Notes: generated by a model from the sequence alone, not told the origin. A DNA stretch of 64,000 bases from Prevotellaceae bacterium (GCA_029219385.1 JAQXTH010000006.1:16903-80902), one strand, 5' to 3'; shown: positions 10,611 through 21,721, counted from the stretch's first letter. Program-made: numbers and translations.

Positions 10611-11540
10611 CTATTTGAGCATTTGTTTCCAATAGGCAGATTGAGATGCGTTTATTTTGGTGAGCAGTTCAAAGATGGGTTGTTTTTTGCTTTCGTTTTC
10701 CTGTCCCCGATAAATGCCAACAATCTCATCGCGTTTATACTCGCTGAACATCAGCGGCCAGCTGCTCATGGGCTTGTTTGAGCGAGCCTCTTTGAGCAGG
10801 TCGAAAGACTCGGTGATGGCGTTGCGGGCAAGGTCGGGGTTTTCGGTCATTTGGTCCATGCCCTCGCGGTGGTATTTATATTGCATTTGTCTGAAAGGCG
10901 AAAACTTCTCTTCAAGATAATCGTTGAGAATGCCAAATCGGTTGGTGGCATCGTCAAAGGCTTTCCAACCCTTCACGTTGAGCGTTTGCGAGTTGTTGAC
11001 AATGGTCATGGCTTTTTCGAGCATTTCGGTGCCGCCAAGTGGCGACATCGTGTCCATGTCTATTCCGATTATTAGGTAGGCGTAATAGGCGAGCAGGGCA
11101 GTGAGCGAGTTTTCAATGTTCTCTTCGTTAAATTCGAGTTGGTCAAATTCGTGGAATGTGAAACTGAAATCTTTGTCTTTTTTGCTGAATGTCACAGTGT
11201 TGTAGGTAGAGCCATAGATGGGGCGCTGGGCGGTTATGTAGGCATCACACGTTGTCAAGCCGTTGTCGCTGCTATATTTGTTGATGATTATGTTAAAGCC
11301 ACACCTTATGCGCTCGTTGTTGGCAAACTGCATGTTTGTCCACTTGCGTTCGTTGAGGAAAGTGGTGACCGACTGCTTCAGATTATCAAACACGGCCTTA
11401 TTGGTTCCATCGAGGCGCGAGGTGTTAATCTCAACATTTGCGTTAAGTTCCTGAGCCGAAACAATGGTTGACGAACCAATTGTTGCAATCGTGAACAGTG
11501 TGCATATCATTATGTTGTGGAAATACTTTTTCATAATCAT
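10611..11540 (-). CDS. DUF4835 family protein (PorD-like)
   Basis: Signal peptide, QELNANVEINTSRLDGTNKAVFDNLKQSVTTFLNERKWTN; located between recN and coaBC as is common in Bacteroidetes. Confidence 0.85.
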   Translation of the reverse strand: MIMKKYFHNIMICTLFTIATIGSSTIVSAQELNANVEINTSRLDGTNKAVFDNLKQSVTTFLNERKWTNMQFANNERIRCGFNIIINKYSSDNGLTTCDAYITAQRPIYGSTYNTVTFSKKDKDFSFTFHEFDQLEFNEENIENSLTALLAYYAYLIIGIDMDTMSPLGGTEMLEKAMTIVNNSQTLNVKGWKAFDDATNRFGILNDYLEEKFSPFRQMQYKYHREGMDQMTENPDLARNAITESFDLLKEARSNKPMSSWPLMFSEYKRDEIVGIYRGQENESKKQPIFELLTKINASQSAYWKQMLK

Positions 11541-11570
11541 TCGTTTTGTGCCGCTTTTGTGTGGTAGGTC

Positions 11571-12782
11571 TCATTTTTGTTGCTCCCAAAGACTTGTGAG
11601 AGTGTTGACGATGTCGTTGGCAACCTCGTCTTTGTTCTTCAAGGGATAGTTGGTGGTTTCTCCCGAGCGGTTGATGATGGTTATTTTGTTTGTGTCCACG
11701 TTAAAGCCCGCTCCTTTGTCGCGCAAAGAGTTTAGTACGATGAAATCAAGGTTTTTCTTCAAGAGTTTTTGTTGGGCGTTGTGTTGTTCGTCGTTTGTTT
11801 CGAGCGCGAAGCCCACGAGTTTTTGTTTGTCGGTTTTTTGTTGGCCGAGTGTGGCGGCAATATCGTGGGTGGGTTGGAGTGTGATGACTTGTTCTCCTTT
11901 CTCGCGTTTTATTTTTGTGTCGGCTTTTTGCATGGGCGTAAAGTCGGCCACGGCTGCGCTGAGAATTGCTGCGTCACACAGGGCGAAGTTTTCAGTGGCG
12001 GCCAGATACATCTCTTGTGCGCTTTCAACCTTGATTAACTTCACGCGCGGGTGGTTGATTGTCAGTTGTGTAGGCCCGCTTATGAGAATCGTGTCGGCTC
12101 CTCTTTGCGCACATTGTCGCGCTATGGCATATCCCATTTTCCCGCTCGAATAGTTACCAATAAATCTTACGGGGTCTATTTTTTCGTATGTAGGGCCGGC
12201 GGTAATCATAATGGTTTTGTCGGCAAGCGTTTGGTCAGTGGTGAGAAACTGTTCTATTGTGCTAAAGATGTTTTCGGGTTCTTCCATGCGTCCTTTTCCA
12301 ACGAGTTTGCTTGCGAGTTCGCCCGAGGTTGGCTCAATGATATGGTTACCATACGAACGCAGAGTCTCAAGGTTTTTCTGTGTGGCGGGGTGTCTGAACA
12401 TATCAAGATCCATGGCGGGAGCCACAAAAACCGGTGCTTTCATCGAGAGATATGTTGTGATGAGCATATTGTCGGCAATGCCGTTGGCCATCTTGCCGAT
12501 GGTAGAGGCAGTGGCCGGGGCAATCACCATTGCGTCGGCCCACAGTCCAAGGTCTACGTGACTATGCCAACTGCCATCGCGTTGGGCGAAAAACTCGCTT
12601 ATCACGGGTTTGGAGGTGAGGGCAGAGAGGGTGACGGGAGTGATAAATTCCTTGCCGGCAGGCGTGATGACCACTTGCACTTCCGCTCCGGCTTTCACAA
12701 ACAATCTTATGAGCGAGCAGGCTTTATATGCTGCAATGCTGCCGGTAATTCCCAATACAATATGTTTGCCTGTGAGTGTCAT
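11571..12782 (-). CDS. coaBC: Bifunctional phosphopantothenoylcysteine decarboxylase / phosphopantothenate-cysteine ligase
   Basis: MTLTGKHIVLGITGSIAAYKACSLIRLF; MITAGPTYEKIDPVRFIGNYSSGKMGYAIA. Start set at M 12782 rather than the ORF-track 12869. Confidence 0.96.
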   Translation of the reverse strand: MTLTGKHIVLGITGSIAAYKACSLIRLFVKAGAEVQVVITPAGKEFITPVTLSALTSKPVISEFFAQRDGSWHSHVDLGLWADAMVIAPATASTIGKMANGIADNMLITTYLSMKAPVFVAPAMDLDMFRHPATQKNLETLRSYGNHIIEPTSGELASKLVGKGRMEEPENIFSTIEQFLTTDQTLADKTIMITAGPTYEKIDPVRFIGNYSSGKMGYAIARQCAQRGADTILISGPTQLTINHPRVKLIKVESAQEMYLAATENFALCDAAILSAAVADFTPMQKADTKIKREKGEQVITLQPTHDIAATLGQQKTDKQKLVGFALETNDEQHNAQQKLLKKNLDFIVLNSLRDKGAGFNVDTNKITIINRSGETTNYPLKNKDEVANDIVNTLTSLWEQQK

Positions 12783-13591
12783 GATTGTTTTTCTCTTTGT
12801 TTGAATTGCAGATAGAGTTGTGTGAGTTTGTGTTTCGTGTCGTATGCAAAGTCGCCTTTCTGCATCCAATCATAGTATGAGGGATCTTGCTTGAAAACCT
12901 CATCGAGTAGCCGACCCTTGTATTTCCCGAAATTCACCACCACCCGGCCTTCTTCATCGTAGACCAATCGCGAAGCGAAGTCTACGGAGTTGCCTCGCTT
13001 GCTAAACTCAGCCAATGCAGCAACGTCGTTTTTCAGAATGTCGGGATATTTGTCGAGTTGTGCCTTGAGCACCTCGTAGGTGGCGGCCACGTCGGCCAGG
13101 GCCGAGTGTGCGCTCACTTCTTTGCCATCTACGTTGATGCCTGCCTCCAGGTCTTTGCCACAATAATATTTGTAGGCGGCCACAAGCGTGCGCGGTTCGA
13201 GTTTGTGATAAATGTTTTGCACGTCAATCAGTTTGCGCTTTGAGAGGTCGAGGTCGATACCTGCCCGGTGAAATTCTTCCACGAGCAGGGGAATGTCAAA
13301 TTTATTTGAGTTGAAGCCGGCAAGGTCGCAACCCTCGAAAAATTGTTTCATGCTCTTGGCGACTTGCTTGAAGGTGGGCTCGTCTTTCACGTCGTCATCG
13401 GTGATGTGGTGCACGGCGGTGGCTTCGGGCGGAATGGGCATTTCGGGATTAAATCGTCGGCATTTGCATTCTTCCGTGCCATTGGGGAAAACCTTCGTGC
13501 AACTTATTTCCACTATACGGTCTCTCTGTATATTGGTGCCGGTTGTTTCAAGGTCGAAGAAAATTATGGGGTTGCTGAGGTTTAGTTTCAT
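12779..13591 (-). CDS. DNA polymerase III epsilon-like 3'-5' exonuclease
   Basis: IIFFDLETTGTNIQRDRIVEISCTKV (ExoI), LAGFNSNKFDIPLL (ExoII), SAHSALADVAATYEVL (ExoIII). Confidence 0.93.
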   Translation of the reverse strand: MKLNLSNPIIFFDLETTGTNIQRDRIVEISCTKVFPNGTEECKCRRFNPEMPIPPEATAVHHITDDDVKDEPTFKQVAKSMKQFFEGCDLAGFNSNKFDIPLLVEEFHRAGIDLDLSKRKLIDVQNIYHKLEPRTLVAAYKYYCGKDLEAGINVDGKEVSAHSALADVAATYEVLKAQLDKYPDILKNDVAALAEFSKRGNSVDFASRLVYDEEGRVVVNFGKYKGRLLDEVFKQDPSYYDWMQKGDFAYDTKHKLTQLYLQFKQREKQS

Positions 13592-13604
13592 GTTGTGTTG
13601 ACAA

Positions 13605-14735
13605 TTAGTTGGTGATGAGCAGAGGCATGAGCAACATGAGTAGTTCGGTGTTTTCCTCTTGCTCAGAGGGCAAAATCAGTCCGGCGCGACTGGGGTCGGA
13701 GAGTTTAATTACTACTTCGTTGCTGTTTATGCGGTTGATAAGTTCATAGAGAAAGTCGCCTTGAAATCCCACTTTGAGATTTACTCCGTCGTATTGGCAC
13801 ACGATTTGTTCTTCTGCCGATTGGGCATAATTGTTGTTTTCGGCAGACAGGGTAATCTTGTCGTTGCCAAATTGCAGTTTCACGAGGCAAGTCGCCTTGT
13901 CGGCAATGGCAATGGCACGTTTCAGAGCCGAGAGAATGGAGAGGCGGTCTATTATGGCGGTGTTGTCGTTGTTTTGGGGAATCACCTTGCGATAGTTGGG
14001 GTAGGGGTCGGAGAGCAGACGGCAATACATGGTGAAAGTGCCGATGCTGAAAGAGGCGTTGCCCTCGGTGTTTGAACTGACGTTTATAACACCATCGGTT
14101 TTGTCAATCATCGAGCAGATGATATTGATAGGTTTGGGAAGAATCACGAAACTTGTTGTGAGATTGTTTTGTCCTTCACTTTTGATCAGCGTGCGCGACA
14201 GTTTGCGACCATCGCTTGCCACAACAGCAAATTCATCGGGAGTAATGTCGAAAAACACACCTTGCATTACCAGACGGGCCTTTTCGGTGGCGGTGGCAGC
14301 CATTGCGTTGCCCAAAGCGCGGCTTAACGCCTTTGAATTAACCGGAAAAGATGAAATTTCGCCCTCTATGTTTTTTAGTGCAGGAAAGTCGTCGGCACTT
14401 TCGCCCTGTATCACCAGATGACCGTTTTGAAAGTCAATGTTTATTTGCAGCGAAACAGTGTCGACATCGAGTGTCACGGGTTGCTCCGGCATAGTGCGGA
14501 GAATTTCAATCATGCGTTTCGACTCGATGGCAAACCTGCAGTCGCCCGATGAATCGGCAATAGGCATTGACGAAGTCAGCGTAATCTCGCGGTCGGTGCT
14601 TCTAAGATAGAGAGTGTCGTCTTTAATGTCAAAAAGCACGCACAATTCTATCGGTGTTACGTTTTTTGTGGGAACTACTTTGTCGAGTATTTGCAGTTGG
14701 TCAAGCAATTCTGCGCTGTTAAGTGTGTATCTCAT
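13605..14735 (-). CDS. dnaN: DNA polymerase III subunit beta (sliding clamp)
   Basis: Full-length clamp: ELLDQLQILDKVVPTKNVTPIELCVLFDIKDDTLYLRSTDREITL...; C-terminal LLMLLMPLLI. Confidence 0.95.
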   Translation of the reverse strand: MRYTLNSAELLDQLQILDKVVPTKNVTPIELCVLFDIKDDTLYLRSTDREITLTSSMPIADSSGDCRFAIESKRMIEILRTMPEQPVTLDVDTVSLQINIDFQNGHLVIQGESADDFPALKNIEGEISSFPVNSKALSRALGNAMAATATEKARLVMQGVFFDITPDEFAVVASDGRKLSRTLIKSEGQNNLTTSFVILPKPINIICSMIDKTDGVINVSSNTEGNASFSIGTFTMYCRLLSDPYPNYRKVIPQNNDNTAIIDRLSILSALKRAIAIADKATCLVKLQFGNDKITLSAENNNYAQSAEEQIVCQYDGVNLKVGFQGDFLYELINRINSNEVVIKLSDPSRAGLILPSEQEENTELLMLLMPLLITN

Positions 14736-14766
14736 AATTATATTGTTATTTTATTATCTTAAAGCA

Positions 14767-14774
14767 CAAAGGTA
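14767..14774 (-). promoter_or_regulatory. Bacteroidetes -7 element (TACCTTTG) upstream of dnaN
   Basis: Minus strand reads TACCTTTG, matching TAnnTTTG, about 30 nt before the dnaN ATG. Confidence 0.5.
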
Positions 14775-14966
14775 ATTATTTTTTTTGTTTTGTCGGTAAG
14801 ACGGTAGGTTAAAATAGTGTTTTGGCAATGTTTATTTATATAATAAGGTAGAGAGTTTGTTTCTCAGGATCGTTTCGGTGTTGGGAATAAAAATAATTGG
14901 GTGTTTTTTGTTGGTAATAAAATAAAATGTCGTAATTTCGCTTTTACGAACAGAAACGTTGAAATT

Positions 14967-15344
14967 ATGCAAATCGAATTAGAAGGAAAGATTATTAAAG
15001 CCTTGGAATTGCGCTCGGGATTGAGTGCGCGCACGGGCAATGAGTGGCGACGCCGTGACTATGTGTTGGAGACTCCCGGTCAATATCCGCGCAAATGTGT
15101 TTTTACGGTGGCTGACGGTAATATTGATTTATTTAATCTCACAGAGGGTAAAATGGTGAAGGTCACTCTCTCGGTTGATGCCCATGAGTATGAGGGTCGT
15201 TGGTTTAACGACTTCCGTGCCATCGGGGTGGCCGACCCTGTAGCTACACAAACAGTGGGCGGAGCAACGCCTGTTGGTACGACTGCACCCATCGGAGCAC
15301 AGCCTCAAACACCTCCCTCAAATGCCGCACTGCCTTGGGAGTAG
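14967..15344 (+). CDS. DUF3127 domain protein, copy 1
   Basis: MQIELEGKIIKALELRSGLSARTGNEWRRRDYVLETPGQYPRKCVFTVADGNID...; start at M 14967. Confidence 0.85.
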   Translation: MQIELEGKIIKALELRSGLSARTGNEWRRRDYVLETPGQYPRKCVFTVADGNIDLFNLTEGKMVKVTLSVDAHEYEGRWFNDFRAIGVADPVATQTVGGATPVGTTAPIGAQPQTPPSNAALPWE

Positions 15345-15403
15345 TGTGTTGTGAGAGATTGATAGCAAATATGATTTTTTGATTACTCTTAACAGACAAT
15401 ATC

Positions 15404-15814
15404 ATGCCTACAATACAAGGAAAAATTATCGCGGCTCTCGAACCGCGCTCCGGTCAAAATGATCGTGGACCGTGGATGGTGCAGGAGTTTGTGCTCGAAT
15501 CCTATGACCAATATCCGCGCAAGTGTTTGTTCTCGGTTTTTGGTGCCGATCGCTTGCAACAATATAATATTAAAGCGGGAGATGATCTCTCGGTTGACAT
15601 CGACATAGATGCTCGCGAATACAATGGACGCTACTATAATTCGGTGCGTGCATGGAGGGTGACCCATATCCAGGCTCCTGTGGCGCAGGCTGCCATGTCG
15701 CCTGTGGCAAACCAACCGTTTGCAGTACCACAATCCGGTGTGGCTGTTGCTCCACCGCCTCCCATCGCTTCCGACCCTCTGGGTGGTGACACTGGCGAAG
15801 ACTTGCCGTTCTAA
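15404..15814 (+). CDS. DUF3127 domain protein, copy 2 (tandem paralog)
   Basis: MPTIQGKIIAALEPRSGQNDRGPWMVQEFVLESYDQYPRKCLFSVFG...; aligns with the preceding protein. Confidence 0.85.
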   Translation: MPTIQGKIIAALEPRSGQNDRGPWMVQEFVLESYDQYPRKCLFSVFGADRLQQYNIKAGDDLSVDIDIDAREYNGRYYNSVRAWRVTHIQAPVAQAAMSPVANQPFAVPQSGVAVAPPPPIASDPLGGDTGEDLPF

Positions 15815-15832
15815 ACAAAGGAAAAGAAAAAT

Positions 15833-15865
15833 AAAAATCCGGCCGATTGCGAGCCGGATTTTTTT
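15833..15865 (+). terminator. Intrinsic terminator after the DUF3127 pair
   Basis: AAAAATCCGGC-CGATTGCGA-GCCGGATTTTTTT. Confidence 0.9.
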
Positions 15866-15907
15866 GCTGTTGGGCAATGATATTTTGTTTCTGACAGACC
15901 ACGATTT

Positions 15908-16006
15908 TATAGTTCGCTAACTTAGCGAACTAAAGCACCCTAACTTAGCGTGCTATAACACCCTAAGTTAAGAAACTATAGCACTCTAAATTAGGAAACT
16001 ATAATT
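15908..16006. repeat. Mosaic palindromic repeat, copy 1
   Basis: ATAGTTCGCTAACTTAGCGAACTAAAGCACCCTAACTTAGCGTGCTATAACACCCTAAGTTAAGAAACTATAGCACTCTAAATTAGGAAACTATAAT; four ~24-bp units with CTAAnTTAG-like cores; second copy at 37891. Confidence 0.9.
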
Positions 16007-16088
16007 TTTACGATGTAAGTTGAAGGGAGAATATTGTCTTTGAAAATTAATTTCGCTCTAAAACTTCTCGCGTTATAATAATAAAGTA

Positions 16089-16217
16089 CTAAACGGTGTG
16101 TCATAATAGCCAATATGCTGCATTGCTATCGTCTTCGGGCTTGGTCATGTATTTCAAGTACACTCCCTGCGTCCTCAGACTCAGTGCCTTGCATTTTGAC
16201 TATTCTGACGCACCTTA
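16089..16217. repeat. Intergenic element bounded by long imperfect inverted repeats (MITE-like or structured RNA)
   Basis: Left arm CTAAACGGTGTGTCATAATAGCC (16089-16111), right arm GACTATTCTGACGCACCTTAG (16198-16218), complementary with a few mismatches and a 2-nt gap. Confidence 0.6.
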
Positions 16218-16300
16218 GAGGGTGAAACCAAAATCTTAATTTTGACATATCCTCAGGCACAAATAAAAAGTTTTTGCGGACACTAAAAAATGGTAATATA

Positions 16301-16337
16301 AAAAAAGGGGAACATCGCACTCGATGTTCCCCTTTTT
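16301..16337 (-). terminator. Terminator downstream of hisS
   Basis: AAAAAAGGGGAACATCG-CACT-CGATGTTCCCCTTTTT. Confidence 0.92.
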
Positions 16338-16353
16338 GTGTTGTATGCCCCTG

Positions 16354-17712
16354 TTATGAAAGTTTCTCGATGAGTTGTTGGGGAGAGAGTTGCATTTGTT
16401 CACCCGTTGTCATGTCTTTAAGGGAGACAAGTCCTGAGTTAATCTCGTTTTCACCAATCAGCGCGATATATGGCACTCCGATGGCGTTTGCATAGCTCAT
16501 TTGTTTTTTCATCTTGGTGATGTCGGGATAGATTTCGGCGCTAATGCCGTGTTTGCGCAACATGGTGGCCGTTTTGAGGCAACAGGCAGCTTCTTTCTCT
16601 CCGAAGTTGATGAACAAGACCTTGGTGACAAGGGTGGTGTCGGTTGGATAGAGGTTGAGTTGGTTCAGCACGTCGTAGATGCGGTCGGCACCAAACGAGA
16701 TACCCACACCGCTGAGACCGGGCATTCCGAATATGCCTGTGAGGTTGTCATATCGACCACCGCCGGTGATAGAGCCTATTTCTACATCGAGGGCTTTCAC
16801 CTCAAATATGCAGCCGGTGTAGTAGTTGAGGCCGCGTGCGAGGGTGAGGTCTATGGTGACTGTGTTGTTGAGGTTAAGTGATTCGAGCGAGTCGATCACA
16901 AAACGAAGTTCCTCTACGCCCTTTTTGCCCGTTTCATCATTGGCAAGCAGGGTTGCCATTGTGTCGAGTTGCTGCGAATTGTTGCCCTCAATATTGAAAA
17001 TGGGCATAAGTTTTTCGATGCCTTCGGGCGAGATGCCGCTTGTGGCAAGTTCTGCCTTCACGTTGTCGAGACCGATTTTGTCGAGTTTGTCTATGGCCGT
17101 GGCAATCTCAATCATTTTTTGCGGAAATCCGATGAGGTTGGCAAGGCCGGCGAGAATCTTGCGGTTGTTGATGTGAATGGCCACCCTTATGCCGAATTGG
17201 CTGAACACAGTGTCGACAATCTGCATTAGTTCAACCTCGTTGAGCAGCGAGTCAGACCCCACAATGTCGGCATCGCATTGGTAGAACTCTCTGTATCGTC
17301 CCTTTTGCGGACGGTCGGCACGCCACACGGGCTGTATCTGATAACGCTTGAACGGCATTTGCAATTCGTCGCGGTGTTGCACTACATAGCGTGCAAAGGG
17401 CACGGTGAGGTCATAGCGCAATCCTTTTTCGCACAGACGGGCAGCCAAGCGGCCTGTTGCACCGTCTTGCAGTTCTTCGGCTGTGATGCCTTTGAGGAAA
17501 TCGCCCGAGTTGAGCACCTTAAATAATAGTTTGTCACCTTCTTCGCCATATTTGCCCATCAGCGTGGAGAGATTTTCCATGGCAGGTGTCTCTATCTGGT
17601 GGAAACCATAGAGGCTGTAGACGTGGCGAATTGTGTTGAAGATATAATTGCGTTTAGACATCTCGGTGGGCGAGAAGTCTCGTGTGCCTTTAGGTATGGA
17701 TGGCTTATTCAT
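16354..17712 (-). CDS. hisS: Histidyl-tRNA synthetase
   Basis: [58 protein letters not shown]. Confidence 0.97.
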   Translation of the reverse strand: MNKPSIPKGTRDFSPTEMSKRNYIFNTIRHVYSLYGFHQIETPAMENLSTLMGKYGEEGDKLLFKVLNSGDFLKGITAEELQDGATGRLAARLCEKGLRYDLTVPFARYVVQHRDELQMPFKRYQIQPVWRADRPQKGRYREFYQCDADIVGSDSLLNEVELMQIVDTVFSQFGIRVAIHINNRKILAGLANLIGFPQKMIEIATAIDKLDKIGLDNVKAELATSGISPEGIEKLMPIFNIEGNNSQQLDTMATLLANDETGKKGVEELRFVIDSLESLNLNNTVTIDLTLARGLNYYTGCIFEVKALDVEIGSITGGGRYDNLTGIFGMPGLSGVGISFGADRIYDVLNQLNLYPTDTTLVTKVLFINFGEKEAACCLKTATMLRKHGISAEIYPDITKMKKQMSYANAIGVPYIALIGENEINSGLVSLKDMTTGEQMQLSPQQLIEKLS

Positions 17713-20248
17713 TTGATGTTTGTTTTTTCTGTTTTTCTTTCTTTATAGATATGCCGATGGCAGCAAGAAGTCCTGCTATGAGCAATGCGATGGAGATATA
17801 TGCCAAGGTCTCGGTGGTTTGTATGGAGGCTGGTTTATATTCCATGTGAATGTTGTGTTTGCCGGCAGGAATGTAGGCAGTGCGCAAGATATAGTTGGCT
17901 CTGCCCAATTCGAGGGGCTTGCCATCGAGGGTGGCAGTCCAGCCCGGGTAGTAGACTTCTGAGAATACGGCCACACCGCCGGTCGGTGAGTTTGATTGAT
18001 AGTCGAGCGAGTTGGGCTCGTAGTGTGTGAGGCGGATGGTGCTTGTAGAGTCGTGAGCAATGTTTGTGGCGTTGTTGCCAAAGGTTGATTTGAAACTGTT
18101 GTCGACCACTGCCACGCGATGGAGGTCTTCGTCGTTTAGTGCGTCTATCTCGGCTCGGGCGTTGTCTACAAATTTCACTTGGTCTACAAACCATGCGTTG
18201 CCCATGGCAAAGGGGTTGTGGACGGCAAATGTCTCTTTTCCTTCTGCACTTAGGATAAAGTATTTGCAGTTAAGCATGTTTAGCACAGGAAAGAGACTGT
18301 CTCCCTTTATTGTGGTGAGATCGCCTTGGGAGGTGTTGTATGCTTTGACAACCTGTTGCATTTCGCTTGGTCTGCCACGGCCGGGGGTAGGCGATATGTA
18401 GTTGTCGATGATGTCTTGATAGCGTCCGAGTTTCACCGCACTATATCCGCCAATGCTTTTGTGGAAGTAGGAGGTTTCGTTTTCGTTGAATGTGTTGGTG
18501 GTGAAATTCAAGACACGGTAGTTGGGGTCGGGGTCTGCCAGAATTTGCTCATCGGCCGAGGTCTTGACAAACGAGTTGTGTATTTGGTCGGGCATTACAA
18601 ACATATCGTCGTTGAGATAGCGTTTGTTGACAGCATACATATCAATGAGGCACAATAGGGAGATTGCCACCAACGTGGGTATTGCCTTGAGTTTGTTTTT
18701 TGCAAACAGCCACACAAAGGCTGCGCCAATGATAATGAAGAAGAAACTGCGCCATGCGTCGGCTGCGAAAATGGCTTTGCGCACCATGGTGAGGTCGGCA
18801 AGCAGTTCGGGATATTGTGCAAGCTGTTCTTGTTCGCGCAAAGAAGTGTAGGACGGAAAAATGCTCGGCACGAGGGCAAAGAGCAGCGCTATGCCGGCTG
18901 TAAGGGCGAGGGCTCCGTAGAATTTCCACATTTTGTGTCCCAAGGCTTCGCTTTTTTCTTTTAGGATTTTAGCGAGAGCCATGATGGCCAGCAACGGTAT
19001 GGTGAACTCGGCAATTACGAGTATAGACGACACTGTGCGAAATTTATTGTAGAGTGGCACGTGGTCTATGCAGAATTGCGTGAACCCCATGAAGTTGTGA
19101 CCCCATGAGAGCAGGATAGAAATCAAGGTGACGACAAGAAGTGCCCATTTCATCGGACCTTTCACCACAAACCAACTTAAAACAAACAAGAAGATGATGA
19201 ATGCTCCGACATAGACAGGACCCGAAGTGCCCGGCTGGTCGCCCCAATACATTCCCATCACGTTGTAGTATTGGGTGTATTCTCCTTTTTCCATGGCAAT
19301 TTCGCTGTTTGAGAGTGGCACCGAGGCTCCTCCTTTGGCGTTGGGGATAAGGAGAGTCCATGTCTCGTCAATGCCGTATGACCATTGGGTGATATATTCG
19401 GGCGAAAGACCGCTTTTGTGTGAACTGCCTTCGACAGCGAGGTCGCTGCGGCCACGCATGGTCTCTTTGCTGTATTGGTAGGTGTGGTAGAGGTTTGAGA
19501 TATTGGTGCAAACGGCAATGAGTGCTGCCACGGCGATAATGGCGGTCGCTTTGAAAAAATGCGATAGTTGTTTCTTGCGATAGGCATCAATAAACCATGC
19601 CACTGCCATTGCAAACATCACCAAAAGGAAATAGTAGGTCATCTGCAAATGGTTTGACAAAATCTGGAACGAGAGAAACAGTGCCAACACGCAACCGCCC
19701 CACAGGTATCGACCTTTGTAGCACATCACCATGCCCGCTATGGTGGGTGGGATGAATGCCAAGGTGAGCAGTTTCCAGATGTGGCCTGCTCCGATTATGA
19801 TGAAGTAATAAGACGAGAAAGCCCACGCTATTGCTCCAAGCACCGACAATAGTGGTTTGAAGCCAAACGAGCGCATCAGTATATAGAAACCCAGCAGCAG
19901 AATAAAGACATACATCACCACGGTGGGCAGTCCTAATTCATAGATGCTGCGCAATGCGCTAAGAGTGGTGCGCGAATCGTATGAGGGAGCCATTTGGTAG
20001 GTCGGCATTCCTGAGAAGAGGGAGTTGGTCCAGCGTGTTTCTTCGCCTGTGCGCTCGTGGTAGAGCGACAGTTCGTGATTGCTGCCTATGGCTCCGGTGT
20101 GGTCGGAGCCCGAAAGCACCATTCCTTCGCTCACGGGGGTGAGGAAATAGATAAATCCTATTGCCACAAAAAAGATAATGGCAGCGACATCGGGCCAGAT
20201 TTTTTTGAATAGTTGCATTTTGAGAGTTGTGTTGTGGTTTGTTGACAA
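17705..20248 (-). CDS. YfhO-like multi-spanning membrane protein
   Basis: N-terminal polytopic region ([20 protein letters not shown]-type loop) and C-terminal '[41 protein letters not shown]' characteristic of YfhO. Confidence 0.85.
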   Translation of the reverse strand: MSTNHNTTLKMQLFKKIWPDVAAIIFFVAIGFIYFLTPVSEGMVLSGSDHTGAIGSNHELSLYHERTGEETRWTNSLFSGMPTYQMAPSYDSRTTLSALRSIYELGLPTVVMYVFILLLGFYILMRSFGFKPLLSVLGAIAWAFSSYYFIIIGAGHIWKLLTLAFIPPTIAGMVMCYKGRYLWGGCVLALFLSFQILSNHLQMTYYFLLVMFAMAVAWFIDAYRKKQLSHFFKATAIIAVAALIAVCTNISNLYHTYQYSKETMRGRSDLAVEGSSHKSGLSPEYITQWSYGIDETWTLLIPNAKGGASVPLSNSEIAMEKGEYTQYYNVMGMYWGDQPGTSGPVYVGAFIIFLFVLSWFVVKGPMKWALLVVTLISILLSWGHNFMGFTQFCIDHVPLYNKFRTVSSILVIAEFTIPLLAIMALAKILKEKSEALGHKMWKFYGALALTAGIALLFALVPSIFPSYTSLREQEQLAQYPELLADLTMVRKAIFAADAWRSFFFIIIGAAFVWLFAKNKLKAIPTLVAISLLCLIDMYAVNKRYLNDDMFVMPDQIHNSFVKTSADEQILADPDPNYRVLNFTTNTFNENETSYFHKSIGGYSAVKLGRYQDIIDNYISPTPGRGRPSEMQQVVKAYNTSQGDLTTIKGDSLFPVLNMLNCKYFILSAEGKETFAVHNPFAMGNAWFVDQVKFVDNARAEIDALNDEDLHRVAVVDNSFKSTFGNNATNIAHDSTSTIRLTHYEPNSLDYQSNSPTGGVAVFSEVYYPGWTATLDGKPLELGRANYILRTAYIPAGKHNIHMEYKPASIQTTETLAYISIALLIAGLLAAIGISIKKEKQKKQTSNE

Positions 20249-20257
20249 TAGAATAGA

Positions 20258-21673
20258 TCAATATCTGTAGTTGTCGGCTTTGAATGGGCCTTCGGGGCTG
20301 ACACCGATATAGGCAGCCTGCTCGGGAGTGAGTTTGCTGAGGTGGGCACCGATGCGTTCGAGGTGGAGGCGTGCCACTTCTTCATCGAGTTTCTTTGGTA
20401 AGACATAGACTCCTTTTTCGTATTTATTTGTGAAGAGTTCGATCTGTGCCAAAGTTTGGTTTGTGAACGAGTTGCTCATCACGAAACTCGGGTGGCCGGT
20501 GGCGCAGCCGAGGTTCACGAGTCGTCCGTCGGCAAGCAGGGTGATGTGATGCCCGTCGGGGAAGAGGTAACTGTCTACTTGCGGTTTGATATTGGTGCGT
20601 TTTATGCCTTCTACCTGTTTGAGTTTTTCTACTTGAATTTCTGAGTCAAAGTGACCAATGTTGCACACAATGGCCTCGTCGGGCATTTGCTTCATGTGTT
20701 CTACGGTAATTACGTCGATGTTGCCCGTTGTGGTGACAAACACGTTGCCACGTGGGGCAGCCTCGTCCATGGTGACAACTTCATATCCCTCCATGGCTGC
20801 CTGAAGTGCACAGATGGGGTCAATTTCTGTCACCAAAACGCGTGCGCCATAACTCTTGAGGCTCTGGGCACAGCCTTTACCCACGTCACCATAGCCTGCC
20901 ACAACAGCCACCTTGCCGGCCAGCATCACGTCGGTGGCACGTTTGATACCGTCGACCAGACTTTCGCGACAGCCATATAGGTTGTCAAACTTGCTCTTGG
21001 TGACGGAGTCGTTGACGTTGAAAGCGGGGAAGAGCAGTTCGCCCTTGGCTTGCATATTGTAGAGGCGATGAACACCGGTTGTGGTCTCTTCGCTTACTCC
21101 TTTGATGTTTGAGGCAAGCTCATGCCAATAGCGTGGTTTTTCGGCAAGCACTTTTTTGAGTATCAGTTTCAACTCGCGTTCGTCTTCGCTGCCTGAGGGT
21201 GTGTCGAGAACGGAGGGGTCGTCTTCGGCCTTCACTCCGAGGTGTATCATGAGAGTGGCATCGCCACCGTCGTCAACAATCATGTTGGGGTATTCAGAAC
21301 CATAATTAAGTGCCTGGAGTGTACACCACCAATAGTCTGCGAGATTTTCGCCTTTCCATGCAAAGACAGGTGTGCCTCCGGTGGCAATGGCTGCTGCTGC
21401 ATGGTCTTGGGTGGAATAGATGTTGCAGGAGCACCATCTCACTTCTGCACCCAGTGTCTTGAGTGTTTCTATCAGGAGGGCTGTCTGAATGGTCATGTGG
21501 AGCGACCCCATTATTCGTGCGCCTTTGAGTGGCTTTGTTTCACCATATTTTGCTCGCAGAGCCATGAGGCCCGGCATTTCGTGTTCGGCTATTCTCATTT
21601 CTTCACGACCAAATGCAGAGAGGTTTTGATCGGCAATTTTGTAGGGAAGATTGCTAAATACTGATTGTGTCAT
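20258..21673 (-). CDS. ahcY: Adenosylhomocysteinase
   Basis: [64 protein letters not shown]-terminal KADNYRY. Confidence 0.98.
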   Translation of the reverse strand: MTQSVFSNLPYKIADQNLSAFGREEMRIAEHEMPGLMALRAKYGETKPLKGARIMGSLHMTIQTALLIETLKTLGAEVRWCSCNIYSTQDHAAAAIATGGTPVFAWKGENLADYWWCTLQALNYGSEYPNMIVDDGGDATLMIHLGVKAEDDPSVLDTPSGSEDERELKLILKKVLAEKPRYWHELASNIKGVSEETTTGVHRLYNMQAKGELLFPAFNVNDSVTKSKFDNLYGCRESLVDGIKRATDVMLAGKVAVVAGYGDVGKGCAQSLKSYGARVLVTEIDPICALQAAMEGYEVVTMDEAAPRGNVFVTTTGNIDVITVEHMKQMPDEAIVCNIGHFDSEIQVEKLKQVEGIKRTNIKPQVDSYLFPDGHHITLLADGRLVNLGCATGHPSFVMSNSFTNQTLAQIELFTNKYEKGVYVLPKKLDEEVARLHLERIGAHLSKLTPEQAAYIGVSPEGPFKADNYRY

Positions 21674-21721
21674 AATGATATGCTTAAATATTGTTATTTT
21701 TCATTTATTAAATAAGGTAAG

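Noticed and set aside
12051-12815. 254-aa plus-strand ORF within coaBC
   Set aside because: Antisense to coaBC; no independent support.
16126-16320. 64-aa minus-strand ORF over the inverted-repeat element
   Set aside because: Spans the hisS terminator hairpin and one inverted-repeat arm; more likely a non-coding element.
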